From: Flavobacterium notoginsengisoli | GTDB taxonomy: Bacteria; Bacteroidota; Bacteroidia; Flavobacteriales; Flavobacteriaceae | Length of the DNA: 64,000 nt | Assembly (NCBI RefSeq): GCF_014207905.1 | Contig: NZ_JACHLB010000001.1 | Coordinates: 372,001-436,000 of the forward strand | Direction of reading: 5' to 3' | In this document: positions 1 to 8,680 of the stretch, in pieces | Position numbering within the stretch: position 1 is the first letter of the stretch | Layout: every line of letters begins with the position of its first letter | Position numbers and translations under genes: made by a program | The notes under the pieces: generated by a model | Databases searched by the model: none | What the model saw: the letters and a program-made list of their open reading frames with translations, nothing else | Told to the model about the DNA's origin: nothing

Positions 1-205
1 TTTTTCCATTTACAGTAAAACCTTCATTAGCTTTAGCTTCAAGATCTGAAACTTTACCTTTTGTTTTACAAACTTTTACGCCAGACTCTTCGTCATACAG
101 CATAACGCCGGCACTGTCATATCCTCGATACTCAAGACGCTTCAGCCCCTTGATTACGATAGGATATGCCTCTCTATGACCGATATATCCAACAATTCCA
201 CACAT
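1..205 (-). CDS. glmS: glutamine--fructose-6-phosphate aminotransferase, N-terminal part (runs off the window)
   Basis: Makes glucosamine-6-phosphate from fructose-6-phosphate and glutamine, the entry step to UDP-GlcNAc, peptidoglycan and LPS. Only the first 68 codons are present. They begin MCGIVGYIG, so Cys2, the class II glutamine amidotransferase nucleophile exposed after Met removal, is visible, followed by the [11 protein letters not shown] block typical of GlmS. The start lies 9 nt after the stop of the DUF4270 lipoprotein gene, so it is probably the distal gene of the glgA-like/DUF4270/glmS run. PurF shares Cys2 but not the YRGYDSAG stretch, so GlmS is a confident call. Confidence 0.93.
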   Translation of the reverse strand, partial: MCGIVGYIGHREAYPIVIKGLKRLEYRGYDSAGVMLYDEESGVKVCKTKGKVSDLEAKANEGFTVNGK

Positions 206-214
206 ATATATTTA

Positions 215-1822
215 TTAATTTGGTTTCGTGTAGTAGACTTCAAGCCTCAATCTTTTATCGTTTGGAGTATTAGCTGAAACTTTACCTCCATACAAGATTG
301 TACCTAAAGTACTCATAATTGATCCTCTTGGTACTTGAGAAAAATATTTTACCGGATCATCTTGAATTTGTGCCTTATTTTTTAACACATTCGATGCAAC
401 TGCAGCAGTTCCATTAGACTGAGAAACAACAAGTCCTAAATTAACGTTAGTAGCTGTAGCATCTTTAATAAGATTACGAATATGATTTGTAATTCTGAAC
501 TTATAACTTATACCTCTTTTATCTGTGCCTTTGCTAATTACTCCTCCATACGCCGCACCAAGTTCTGTTGAATAATCAGCTAAAACTGTATTATTATCTA
601 AATCGTATAAATACAATCTAAGTGGCTCATCTGTACCAGTCATTTTTTCAGCATCTATGTAAAACACAAGATTTGCTTCATTTACCTTCCAATTGGTTTT
701 TCTAATCGTTTCCAATTGTGCAGCAAAACCAGTCAGACGAATAACAGCAGCAGAACCCTGTCCTCCTTTTAAATAAAGTCTTTCGTCTCCTTCTGTTTTA
801 TTTACGTTAGTCGTTATAGCAGCTGCATAATCCGATTTCCAAACATTTTGTAAAAAATTAGCTGTACTAGCCGGATTCGCAGTACTTCCGGTAGTAAGAT
901 TTAAAACAATCTGTTTTCTCTCCGTTAAATTTGCATCATCTGTTGTAGAAGCCGTTTTTGCTTTATAATTAATAGTAATTTTTCCTTCAGCAAAATTCAA
1001 AAGCGCCATATTGCTGGCACTTGATCCCGATTTTGCAACATTAAAATACAAACCTCTAAAATACTCTTGAAAAACATCGTCAGAAGCTAATTTTGAAGCT
1101 GGTGCATTCAAAATTTTCTGTTGGAAAAATTCTTTATTAAGATGCAGAACCATCTGAGGTGCAGTTCTCGTAGTAGTTTCTTTTTTCGGATCAGTAGCAT
1201 CAACTGTCTTTGTTACAATTTCTTTAGGATCAAAAAAGAATGCTGTATTTTCAACTGGACTTGCTATACTATCATTTAAAAAATTGCCCACTTTTTTAGT
1301 TTCGAATTCAGAATTTTGATCAGTATAATAAAATTGAGTCAATTGAGAACCTCCATTAAAATAACTGTTTCTCATCTGAATACCAGACTCATAAACCTTT
1401 AAATCTAGTTTTCCGTTTTTATCACCGTAAATAGAATCTAATACATAAGTACTAGCTCCGTCTGCATCTGTTGTTTTAGTTTTAACAAAATAAGGAATCG
1501 TAAGAACCGCATTTTCAATAACTGGAGATTCTCCAATTGTTGGAGCATAAGATGACAATACAACCTGTGTAACAAAATTTGCCGTTGTAGTTCCGAAAAC
1601 TGGGTTATCATAAATACCCAAAGCATTTGTAGGAATAAAATTAGACTGAACAGGTGTTACTTCTTGATTAAAAGCCACAACATCATATTGTTCAGGTTCA
1701 AGCCCAAAATGATCATCTCCAATTAAACCATCACCAATTGCATTAAAATCTTTATCGCAAGAGTATAAAAAAACTACAGTTAAAGCTAAAAGAAATCTCT
1801 TAATAAAAGAAGTGTTAATCAT
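215..1822 (-). CDS. DUF4270-family lipoprotein
   Basis: Predicted 535-residue envelope lipoprotein. I place the start at the Met reading MINTSFIKRF because it gives a clean SPII signal with lipobox LYSC (Cys22); the frame stays open 24 codons further upstream, but that extension would run into the preceding gene and bury the signal. After the lipobox comes an acidic linker and a long, Thr/Asn-rich, beta-type body with GIYDNPVFGTT near the N-terminus, as in DUF4270 proteins of Bacteroidota. The function of the family is not known to me. It starts about 22 nt after the glgA-like stop and is followed 9 nt later by glmS, so the three are probably co-transcribed. Confidence 0.82.
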   Translation of the reverse strand: MINTSFIKRFLLALTVVFLYSCDKDFNAIGDGLIGDDHFGLEPEQYDVVAFNQEVTPVQSNFIPTNALGIYDNPVFGTTTANFVTQVVLSSYAPTIGESPVIENAVLTIPYFVKTKTTDADGASTYVLDSIYGDKNGKLDLKVYESGIQMRNSYFNGGSQLTQFYYTDQNSEFETKKVGNFLNDSIASPVENTAFFFDPKEIVTKTVDATDPKKETTTRTAPQMVLHLNKEFFQQKILNAPASKLASDDVFQEYFRGLYFNVAKSGSSASNMALLNFAEGKITINYKAKTASTTDDANLTERKQIVLNLTTGSTANPASTANFLQNVWKSDYAAAITTNVNKTEGDERLYLKGGQGSAAVIRLTGFAAQLETIRKTNWKVNEANLVFYIDAEKMTGTDEPLRLYLYDLDNNTVLADYSTELGAAYGGVISKGTDKRGISYKFRITNHIRNLIKDATATNVNLGLVVSQSNGTAAVASNVLKNKAQIQDDPVKYFSQVPRGSIMSTLGTILYGGKVSANTPNDKRLRLEVYYTKPN

Positions 1823-1844
1823 TGTTTTATAATAAGTTAAAAAT

Positions 1845-2651
1845 TTAAAGTCCAAATGTTCTATAGAAATTGGTATAAGCATCAGCAAATCCATCTTTCC
1901 CGGCGAAAGGTAAAAAAGGTTTTCCTGAAGATTCTATAAATTTTGTTAAACTTGGAGAAACATTTTCAGACGCAATGATTACTCCATCAGAATGTAATAT
2001 ACTCGCTTTTAAAACATTCTCGTAATTTGGAACTTCTAAATCTGATACTGATTCATGAGGAACACCATCAAATTTAACTTTATTGATCATTTCTAAATCT
2101 AAATTTTCATCAAAAGACTGTCCGTAAACAGAGGTGATAATTTTAGTTTCAGAAAATAATGCTTCGTGTTTATAATAATGTTTCATGTAGATTGGAAGCA
2201 TTGCCGCTAGCCAACCGTGAACATGAATAATATCCGGAACCCAGTTTAATTTTTTTACTGTTTCTACGACACCCTTAGCAAAGAAAATCGCTCTTTCATC
2301 ATTATCAGGATACAAAACACCTTCTTCATCAGCGAAAGTTGCTTTACGTTTGAAGTATTCGTCATTGTCAATAAAGTAAACCTGAATTCTTTCCTTTGGA
2401 ATTGATGCTACCTTAATAATCAATGGCATATCTAAGTCATTCACTACCAAATTCATTCCAGAAAGTCTAATCACTTCATGCAATTGATGTCTTCTTTCAT
2501 TGATATTCCCATATCTTGGCATGAAAATTCTTATTTGACCTCCTTGATCATTAATCATTTTCGGAACGTCATAAGACATTAAAGAAACCTCATTTTCAGC
2601 CAAATAAGGCACGACTTCAGATGATACATATAATATCCTCTTATCTTTCAT
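1845..2651 (-). CDS. half-length GT5 (glycogen/starch synthase N-domain)-like protein
   Basis: 268 residues resembling only the N-terminal Rossmann domain of glycogen synthase: RILYVSSEVVPY at the start, an MPRYGNIN stretch and PDIIHVHGW about residue 140, all GlgA hallmarks. Full-length GlgA is about 470-500 residues with a second GT-B domain that binds ADP-glucose; that domain is absent here, and the usual KxGGLxDV loop after VPY is replaced by AENEVSLMSYDVP. I therefore doubt it is a working synthase although homologues are usually so named. It is divergent from panC with about 107 nt between the starts and leads into the DUF4270 lipoprotein and glmS, suggesting an envelope or sugar-sensing role (inference). 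Confidence 0.75.
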   Translation of the reverse strand: MKDKRILYVSSEVVPYLAENEVSLMSYDVPKMINDQGGQIRIFMPRYGNINERRHQLHEVIRLSGMNLVVNDLDMPLIIKVASIPKERIQVYFIDNDEYFKRKATFADEEGVLYPDNDERAIFFAKGVVETVKKLNWVPDIIHVHGWLAAMLPIYMKHYYKHEALFSETKIITSVYGQSFDENLDLEMINKVKFDGVPHESVSDLEVPNYENVLKASILHSDGVIIASENVSPSLTKFIESSGKPFLPFAGKDGFADAYTNFYRTFGL

Positions 2652-2727
2652 AATAGTATTTTACTTAATTTTGGTAATAAAAACGTCGCAAAATTACAAA
2701 AATTTATGCAGTTTATAACTAATATAT

Positions 2728-2735
2728 TATGTTTG
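2728..2735 (+). promoter_or_regulatory. putative -7 element (TAnnTTTG) of panC
   Basis: The sequence TATGTTTG matches the Bacteroidota -7 consensus TAnnTTTG and lies 23 nt before the chosen panC start. No good TTG is seen at the -33 distance. It also decides the start: an in-frame ATG at 2729 lies inside the element and would be upstream of the transcription start. Confidence 0.5.
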
Positions 2736-2758
2736 CACTAAATTTTAATAATACCTCA

Positions 2759-3607
2759 ATGCATATTTTCTACAGTAAAGCAGCGTTGATAGCCTATCTT
2801 AAAACTATCAAAACCGCAAATTCAACCATCGGATTTGTACCTACAATGGGCGCTTTACACCAAGGACATTTGGCTTTAATGCAGCGTTCGCTAAAAGAAA
2901 ACGACGATACAGTTGTAAGCATTTTTGTCAATCCAACACAATTTAATAATCCAGAAGATTTAGCAAAATATCCTAGAACTCTCGAAGAAGATGTTAAGAA
3001 AATGCGTACATTAAGTGATAAAATCATTTTATATGCACCATCTGTCGAAGATATTTATGAAGGAAATACCGTTTCGCAAGACTTTGATTTTGATGGATTA
3101 GAAAATCAAATGGAAGGAAAATTCAGACCTGGTCATTTTAACGGAGTCGGAACTATTGTTAAAAGGCTATTTGAGATTGTAACTCCAACTAACGCTTACT
3201 TTGGAGAGAAAGATTTTCAGCAACTTCAAATTGTTAAAAAACTAGTCGAAAAAACTGGTTTACCTGTAAATATTGTTGGCTGCCCTATTTTTAGAGAAGA
3301 AAATCAACTGGCAATGAGTTCTCGCAATGAACGTTTAACTGCCGAAGAAAGAAAAGATGCTTCTATAATCTACAAAACTTTAACAGAAGCCAAAGAGATT
3401 TTTCAGAACAATTCTCCTCAAGAAACAATCGAATTTGTAGAAAATTCTTTCAAAGACAACAAAGAATTTCAATTGGAGTATTTTGTTATTGCTGACGAAT
3501 CAACACTTTTACCTATCAATCAAAAGGAGAATGATAAAAACTATCGTGCATTTATAGCAGTATTTGTTAATTCTATAAGACTGATAGACACCATTTCATT
3601 TAATTAA
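2759..3607 (+). CDS. panC: pantothenate synthetase (pantoate--beta-alanine ligase)
   Basis: Condenses pantoate and beta-alanine with ATP to give pantothenate, the precursor of coenzyme A, in the cytosol. About 282 residues, normal for the family. Visible motifs are FVPTMGALHQGHLAL (the ATP-binding HxGH region), VSIFVNPTQFN, the FRPGHFNGVGT block, FGEKDFQQLQ and MSSRNERL. The start MHIFYSK is preferred to an ATG 30 nt upstream, which sits in the promoter motif and adds ten non-family residues. Followed after 14 nt by panD, which makes the beta-alanine substrate, so the pair forms a small pantothenate operon. Confidence 0.96.
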   Translation: MHIFYSKAALIAYLKTIKTANSTIGFVPTMGALHQGHLALMQRSLKENDDTVVSIFVNPTQFNNPEDLAKYPRTLEEDVKKMRTLSDKIILYAPSVEDIYEGNTVSQDFDFDGLENQMEGKFRPGHFNGVGTIVKRLFEIVTPTNAYFGEKDFQQLQIVKKLVEKTGLPVNIVGCPIFREENQLAMSSRNERLTAEERKDASIIYKTLTEAKEIFQNNSPQETIEFVENSFKDNKEFQLEYFVIADESTLLPINQKENDKNYRAFIAVFVNSIRLIDTISFN

Positions 3608-3621
3608 TCTAACTTTGCAGC

Positions 3622-3972
3622 ATGCAAATTCAAGTTATAAAATCAAAAATTCATCGCGTTAAAGTAACGGGTGCCGATTTAAATTATATTGGCAGCATTA
3701 CTATTGATGAAACTCTACTGGAAGCTTCAAATATTATTGAAGGCGAAAAGGTATCTATTGTTAACATTAATAATGGCGAGCGTTTTGAAACTTACGCCAT
3801 TAAAGGTGAAAAAAATTCAGGCGAAATTACTTTGAATGGTCCTGCAGCAAGAAAAGTACAAAAAGATGATATCATCATTATCATTTCTTATGCTACTTTG
3901 GATTTTGAAGAAGCTAAAACCTTCAAACCGTGGATTATTTTCCCTAATGAAAATGACAATTCTTTAACCTAA
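3622..3972 (+). CDS. panD: aspartate 1-decarboxylase proenzyme
   Basis: Decarboxylates L-aspartate to beta-alanine using a covalently bound pyruvoyl group. 116 residues, the usual length. The self-cleavage site Gly24-Ser25 is visible in the sequence YIGSITID; cleavage turns Ser25 into the pyruvoyl cofactor. Tyr58 and Asn72 are represented by the ETYAI and TLNGPAARK stretches typical of PanD. It lies 14 nt after panC and shares its pathway. The 200 nt after it up to the next gene are AT-rich, with a short inverted repeat near 4128-4150 but no strong terminator. Confidence 0.96.
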   Translation: MQIQVIKSKIHRVKVTGADLNYIGSITIDETLLEASNIIEGEKVSIVNINNGERFETYAIKGEKNSGEITLNGPAARKVQKDDIIIIISYATLDFEEAKTFKPWIIFPNENDNSLT

Positions 3973-4174
3973 GATTTTCCTTTTCTTATCGAATTCTCTT
4001 ACTTTGTCAAAATTCCATTTTGTACAAGTAAATCTTCTTTTGCCTAATCTGAAAAGATTTTAGGCCACAAAACTTTGCTTCAATTTTAAAAACCCAACTT
4101 TATAAAGAAGCAAATAAAATAGTATATTGCTACACTATTTTTAATACTTTTTAATTCACTGAAACCCCAAGATC

Positions 4175-5326
4175 ATGAAGAAAGTTTACCTACTAATTCT
4201 TTTTATTTCATTTTCGTCGTTTGCGCAAAAGACGTTCGATAACATTAAATCTGAAAAACTGGGAGAAGAACGAAGAATTACCATCGGGCTTCCCGCTTCT
4301 TACGAGGCAAATAAAGACAAAAAATATCCTGTTCTTTATTTATTAGACGGAGATTATTTGTTTGACCCATTTTCTGGAGCAGTAAGTTATGGTAATTATT
4401 GGGATGATATTCCAGAAATGATTATTATCGGAATTCACCAAAACAAAGACGGAGAACGTTTTGACGACACAACAATCGACCAAAACACTGGACTTCCTTT
4501 TGAAAAAGGTGCTAATTTTTTCGAATTCATAGGAGCAGAATTAATTCCTTACATCGAAAAAAAATATAGAACTTCTCCTTTTAGAATTATTGCAGGACAT
4601 GATTTAACGGCAGGTTTTGCTAATTTTTATTTATACAAAGAAAAGTCCATTTTTAATGCTTATATCTGCCTAAGTCCAGAATTGGCAAATAAAATGGAAG
4701 TTCGTATTCCAGAAAAATTTGCCAAAATAAAAGAACCGATTTTCTTTTATTTATCTGCCGCTGATGGAGATATCAAAAAAATAAAAGAACCGATAGATAA
4801 ATTGAACAGCAATATTAAAATCGCAAATAATCCGTTAGTAAATTATAAATACGAAGTTTTTAAAGGAACGACACATTATACAGAAGTGCTGCACTCTATT
4901 CCAAGTGCGCTTTATCAGATTTTTGAAGTTTATAGACCGATAAATTCTGCAGAATATAATGATAAAATTGCCGTTCTTCAATCTGGATATGCAGAATATT
5001 TAGAGAACAAATACAATACAATGTCACAAGTTTTAGGAGTTCAAATTCCTGTTAGAATGAGTGATTTTAAAGTAATTGAAAATATTATTTTAAGAAATAA
5101 CGCTTATAGCGAATTAGGAAAGATGGCCGAAATTGGAAATGTCAATTATCCAAAAGCCATGTTGGGAGAATATGAATTAGGTTTAATGTACGAAAAGCAA
5201 GGCGATCCGAAGCATGCATCAAAAAAATACCAAAACGCTTCTCAAATGGAGCCAATTGGTGACTTGAATAAAGATATGATGTATGAGAAAATCGACGAGA
5301 TGAATACCCTTGCAAAAAAAAAGTAA
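4175..5326 (+). CDS. secreted esterase-D-like alpha/beta hydrolase-fold protein with Asp at the nucleophile position
   Basis: 383 residues with a signal peptide (MKKVYLLILFISFSSFAQ). Residues about 25-265 look like the Esterase D/enterochelin-esterase fold: YPVLYLLDGDYLF, then an elbow, then a late His in GTTHYTE (His234). The nucleophile elbow, normally GHSxGG, reads GHDLTAG at 141-147, so the catalytic Ser is replaced by Asp143. The last 60 residues resemble a TPR pair (MLGEYELGLMYEKQGD). It is probably not a classical serine esterase; it could be a binding protein or use another mechanism. radA follows 3 nt after the stop, implying co-transcription. Confidence 0.8.
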   Translation: MKKVYLLILFISFSSFAQKTFDNIKSEKLGEERRITIGLPASYEANKDKKYPVLYLLDGDYLFDPFSGAVSYGNYWDDIPEMIIIGIHQNKDGERFDDTTIDQNTGLPFEKGANFFEFIGAELIPYIEKKYRTSPFRIIAGHDLTAGFANFYLYKEKSIFNAYICLSPELANKMEVRIPEKFAKIKEPIFFYLSAADGDIKKIKEPIDKLNSNIKIANNPLVNYKYEVFKGTTHYTEVLHSIPSALYQIFEVYRPINSAEYNDKIAVLQSGYAEYLENKYNTMSQVLGVQIPVRMSDFKVIENIILRNNAYSELGKMAEIGNVNYPKAMLGEYELGLMYEKQGDPKHASKKYQNASQMEPIGDLNKDMMYEKIDEMNTLAKKK

Positions 5327-5329
5327 ATA

Positions 5330-6691
5330 ATGTCAAAAGTTAAAACTTCCTTTTTTTGTCAGAACTGCGGAACCCAATATGCCAAATGGCAAGGACAATG
5401 CAATGCCTGCAAAGAATGGAATACGATTGCCGAAGAAATCATTCAAAAACAGGATAAAGTTGCCTGGAAAAGCGAATCTGCTCAAACAGGAAAAGCGCCA
5501 AGACCTTTAAAAATTAACGAAATTGATTCTGCTCAGGAAGTTCGAATGGACACGACTGATAGTGAATTAAACCGTGTTTTGGGCGGCGGACTTGTCCCTG
5601 GATCTTTAACGCTTTTGGGCGGTGAACCCGGCATCGGAAAAAGTACGCTTTTGCTACAAGTTTCTTTAAAATTACCTTATAAAACTTTATATGTTTCTGG
5701 AGAAGAAAGTCAGAAGCAAATCAAAATGCGCGCGGAAAGAATTACGCCAAACAGCGAAAACTGTTATATTCTAACCGAAACCAAAACGCAAAACATCTTT
5801 AAACAGATTGAAACCATTCAGCCCGAAGTTGTCATAATTGACTCGATTCAGACTTTACATACCGATTATATTGAATCGACAGCTGGAAGTATTTCTCAAA
5901 TTAGAGAAACCACTGCCGAATTGATCAAATTTGCTAAAGAAAGTAATATACCCGTTATTTTAATTGGACATATTACCAAAGATGGAAACATTGCTGGTCC
6001 AAAAATCTTGGAACACATGGTTGATACTGTTTTACAATTTGAAGGCGACCGAAATCATGTGTACCGAATTTTACGTTCCTTAAAAAACCGCTTTGGTTCT
6101 ACCGCAGAATTAGGAATTTACGAAATGCTAGGAAGCGGATTACGTGAAGTAAACAATCCTTCTGAAATTTTAATTTCACACAAAGACGAAGAACTTTCTG
6201 GAACTGCAATCGCCACAACTCTCGAAGGCATGCGTCCGCTGATGATCGAAATACAATCTTTAGTAAGTACGGCAGTTTACGGAACACCACAAAGAAGCAC
6301 AACGGGCTACAACGCCAAAAGACTAAATATGATTTTGGCTGTTTTAGAAAAAAGAGCCGGTTTCCGCTTAGGCGCGAAAGACGTTTTCTTGAATGTTACG
6401 GGAGGAATTTCAGTTGATGATCCTGCAATTGATTTAGCTGTTGTTGCTGCAATTTTATCTTCAAACGAAGATATTCCGGTTGGAAAAGGCTTTTGTTTTG
6501 CTGGCGAAGTTGGACTTTCTGGAGAAATTCGTCCTGTAAATCGTGTTGACCAACGTATTCAAGAAGCCGAAAAATTAGGTTTTGATACTATCTTTGTTTC
6601 TAAATACAACAAAATTGCTTTAAAAAATACAGGAATTAAAATCGAATTGGTTGCTAAAATTGAAGATGTTGCCAGCATTCTTTTTGGTTGA
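5330..6691 (+). CDS. radA: DNA repair protein RadA
   Basis: RecA-like ATPase that processes recombination intermediates by promoting branch migration. 453 residues, family-typical. In order: a C4 zinc finger (Cys10, Cys13, Cys24, Cys27), Walker A GGEPGIGKST (97-106), Walker B VVIIDSIQT (about 168-175), the RadA-specific KNRFG motif (252-256), and a C-terminal Lon-protease-like domain (about 280-453) with VTGGISVDDPAIDLAV and GEVGLSGEIRPV. All key motifs are intact. It follows the hydrolase-fold gene by 3 nt and is followed by the AsmA-GT51 gene about 20 nt later. Confidence 0.97.
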   Translation: MSKVKTSFFCQNCGTQYAKWQGQCNACKEWNTIAEEIIQKQDKVAWKSESAQTGKAPRPLKINEIDSAQEVRMDTTDSELNRVLGGGLVPGSLTLLGGEPGIGKSTLLLQVSLKLPYKTLYVSGEESQKQIKMRAERITPNSENCYILTETKTQNIFKQIETIQPEVVIIDSIQTLHTDYIESTAGSISQIRETTAELIKFAKESNIPVILIGHITKDGNIAGPKILEHMVDTVLQFEGDRNHVYRILRSLKNRFGSTAELGIYEMLGSGLREVNNPSEILISHKDEELSGTAIATTLEGMRPLMIEIQSLVSTAVYGTPQRSTTGYNAKRLNMILAVLEKRAGFRLGAKDVFLNVTGGISVDDPAIDLAVVAAILSSNEDIPVGKGFCFAGEVGLSGEIRPVNRVDQRIQEAEKLGFDTIFVSKYNKIALKNTGIKIELVAKIEDVASILFG

Positions 6692-6711
6692 TTTCTGATA
6701 AAAATACCACT

Positions 6712-8676
6712 ATGAATTTTCCAAAACAAAAAATATACAAAGCGCTAAAAATACTAGGAATAATACTGGTTTTGATTTTAGTTGCGCTTTACTATTTTCG
6801 CGATTCACTTTTAAAACAGGCCATTGCAAAAGTGACTCACAAAATGGCGGTTCAATACAACAGTAATTTTTCTGTAGAATCTGCTTCTTTTGATGGCTTA
6901 TCAACTATACATTTAACCGATGTCGTTTTGGCTCCAATAAATGCTGATACATTAGTTAAAATAAAAAATGTAGAAACCAGTATTAGTTTGAGCAATTTAT
7001 TGATTGGAGATGTTCAAATTGGAACTTTGAAAGTTGACAATGGCTACATTCAGTTAGTCAAAAAAGGAAAAAAGCGAAATTTTGATGCTTTCTTAAAAAG
7101 AGATCGAGAAGAATCAGAGTCAAATGAAAAACGCAAATATGCTTCGTTTGCTTACCGAATTATTTCGAAAGTATTAAATTTAGTTCCAACCGATATGGAT
7201 TTGAAAAACTTTAAATTCAAAATCGACGATAACGGAAAACTAACTTCGATCGATGTAAACAAATTGGTTTTAAACAACAAACAGCTCGAAACCAATCTTC
7301 ATGTTCAGGCAAAAGATTTTGATCAACGTTGGAACATTAAAGGTTTTGCAGATCCGAGAAATCAAAAAGCAGATATCCGATTTTTCAATTTAGATACTGG
7401 CGCGATTCGTGTTCCGTATTTAGATCAGCGTTACAACTTAAAAGCAAGTTTCGATTCTATTCGACTGAATCTTCAAAATATTGATAAAAGTGGTAGTGAA
7501 TTGCATATTGACGGATTCACTTCTATTGTTAATCTTAAAATCAATCACCCAAAAATTGCCAGCAAAGATGTCGTTATAAAAAATGCTCGTTTTGATTATC
7601 GATTTTTACTAGGAGATAATTTTATTTCTATCGACAGCACTTCGACAATGCAACTGAACAAAATAAAAGTGCGTCCGTACATTTCTTACGACACCGAAAA
7701 AGACACGGTTTATACTTTGAAAGTTGATATTCCGAAAATGAAAGCGCAGGATTTTATCGTTTCGCTTCCTGATGGTTTATTTACCCATTTTCAAGGAATG
7801 CAAGCAACTGGGAATTTTGATTATAAATTGGATTTCAAATTCAACAAAAACAAACCCAATACACTTGTTTTTGACAGTAAACTCAACAAAGAAGATTTAC
7901 GAATCACGAAATATGGCGAAGCCGATTTAAATAAATTAAACGGCGAATTTGTTTATCGCGCTATTATTCAGAATGTATTACAACGACCTGTTTTGGTTGG
8001 AAATGCCAATCCGAATTACACGCCTTTAGACCAAATTTCTCCGTATTTGAGAAAATGTGTCCTAACGACAGAAGACCCTTCTTTCTTCTCACATCGCGGA
8101 TTTATCAATGAAGCTTTCAAACAATCGATTCTAAAAAACATTAGAACTAAAAAATTCTCTCGCGGTGCCAGTACGATCAGCATGCAGTTGATTAAAAACG
8201 TTTTTCTGACAAGAGAAAAAACGCTTTCGCGAAAGCTAGAAGAAATTCTTTTAGTTTATATTTTAGAAAACAACCGAATAGTTAGCAAGGAAAGAATGCT
8301 GGAAGTCTATTTCAATATTATTGAATGGGGACCGAATGTTTATGGAATTGGCGAAGCAAGTCATTTTTATTTCCAAAAAAGCCCAGCCGACTTAAATGTT
8401 GACGAATGCTTATATCTGGCAACGATTATTCCGAAACCAAGAAAATTCATGTATCAATTTAATGATCAAGGAAATTTGAAAGATTACGCGATTAAAAACC
8501 AGAAATTCTTAAGAAACTTAATGTTCAGAAGAGGTCTTTTGGTTCCTGAAGATACAATTGGCATTTTACCAGTTTACATTTCAGGAAATGCACGTTCTTT
8601 AATCAAAATCAAGGCTCCAGATTCTACAGCTATTAAAACCGATTCTTTGGCTGTTGAGGATGAATTTGATTTGTAA
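6712..8676 (+). CDS. AsmA-like / GT51 peptidoglycan glycosyltransferase fusion
   Basis: 654 residues. The start MNFPKQKIYK is chosen over an in-frame TTG at 6688 that overlaps the radA stop. There is one N-terminal membrane segment (about residues 12-29). Residues 30-420 are rich in short beta-strand repeats with the FSVESASFDGLSTIHLTDV pattern of AsmA/DUF748-type proteins. Residues about 440-580 form a complete GT51 transglycosylase: EDPSFFSHRG (catalytic Glu about 454), RGASTISMQLIKN (from 484), RKLEE and LEVYFNIIEWG. No transpeptidase motifs follow. It therefore probably polymerises lipid II at the outer face of the inner membrane, with an added envelope-spanning or lipid-binding domain. 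The domain assignment of the N-terminal half is less sure than the GT51 part. Confidence 0.85.
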   Translation: MNFPKQKIYKALKILGIILVLILVALYYFRDSLLKQAIAKVTHKMAVQYNSNFSVESASFDGLSTIHLTDVVLAPINADTLVKIKNVETSISLSNLLIGDVQIGTLKVDNGYIQLVKKGKKRNFDAFLKRDREESESNEKRKYASFAYRIISKVLNLVPTDMDLKNFKFKIDDNGKLTSIDVNKLVLNNKQLETNLHVQAKDFDQRWNIKGFADPRNQKADIRFFNLDTGAIRVPYLDQRYNLKASFDSIRLNLQNIDKSGSELHIDGFTSIVNLKINHPKIASKDVVIKNARFDYRFLLGDNFISIDSTSTMQLNKIKVRPYISYDTEKDTVYTLKVDIPKMKAQDFIVSLPDGLFTHFQGMQATGNFDYKLDFKFNKNKPNTLVFDSKLNKEDLRITKYGEADLNKLNGEFVYRAIIQNVLQRPVLVGNANPNYTPLDQISPYLRKCVLTTEDPSFFSHRGFINEAFKQSILKNIRTKKFSRGASTISMQLIKNVFLTREKTLSRKLEEILLVYILENNRIVSKERMLEVYFNIIEWGPNVYGIGEASHFYFQKSPADLNVDECLYLATIIPKPRKFMYQFNDQGNLKDYAIKNQKFLRNLMFRRGLLVPEDTIGILPVYISGNARSLIKIKAPDSTAIKTDSLAVEDEFDL

Positions 8677-8680
8677 TGAT

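Noticed and set aside
3610..3617. TAACTTTG before panD as its own promoter
   Set aside because: It lies only 5 nt before the ATG and inside a tight panC-panD operon, so a chance match is more likely.
6688..6711. TTG start for the AsmA-GT51 protein
   Set aside because: It overlaps the radA stop and adds eight residues before an otherwise good ATG start with a membrane anchor.
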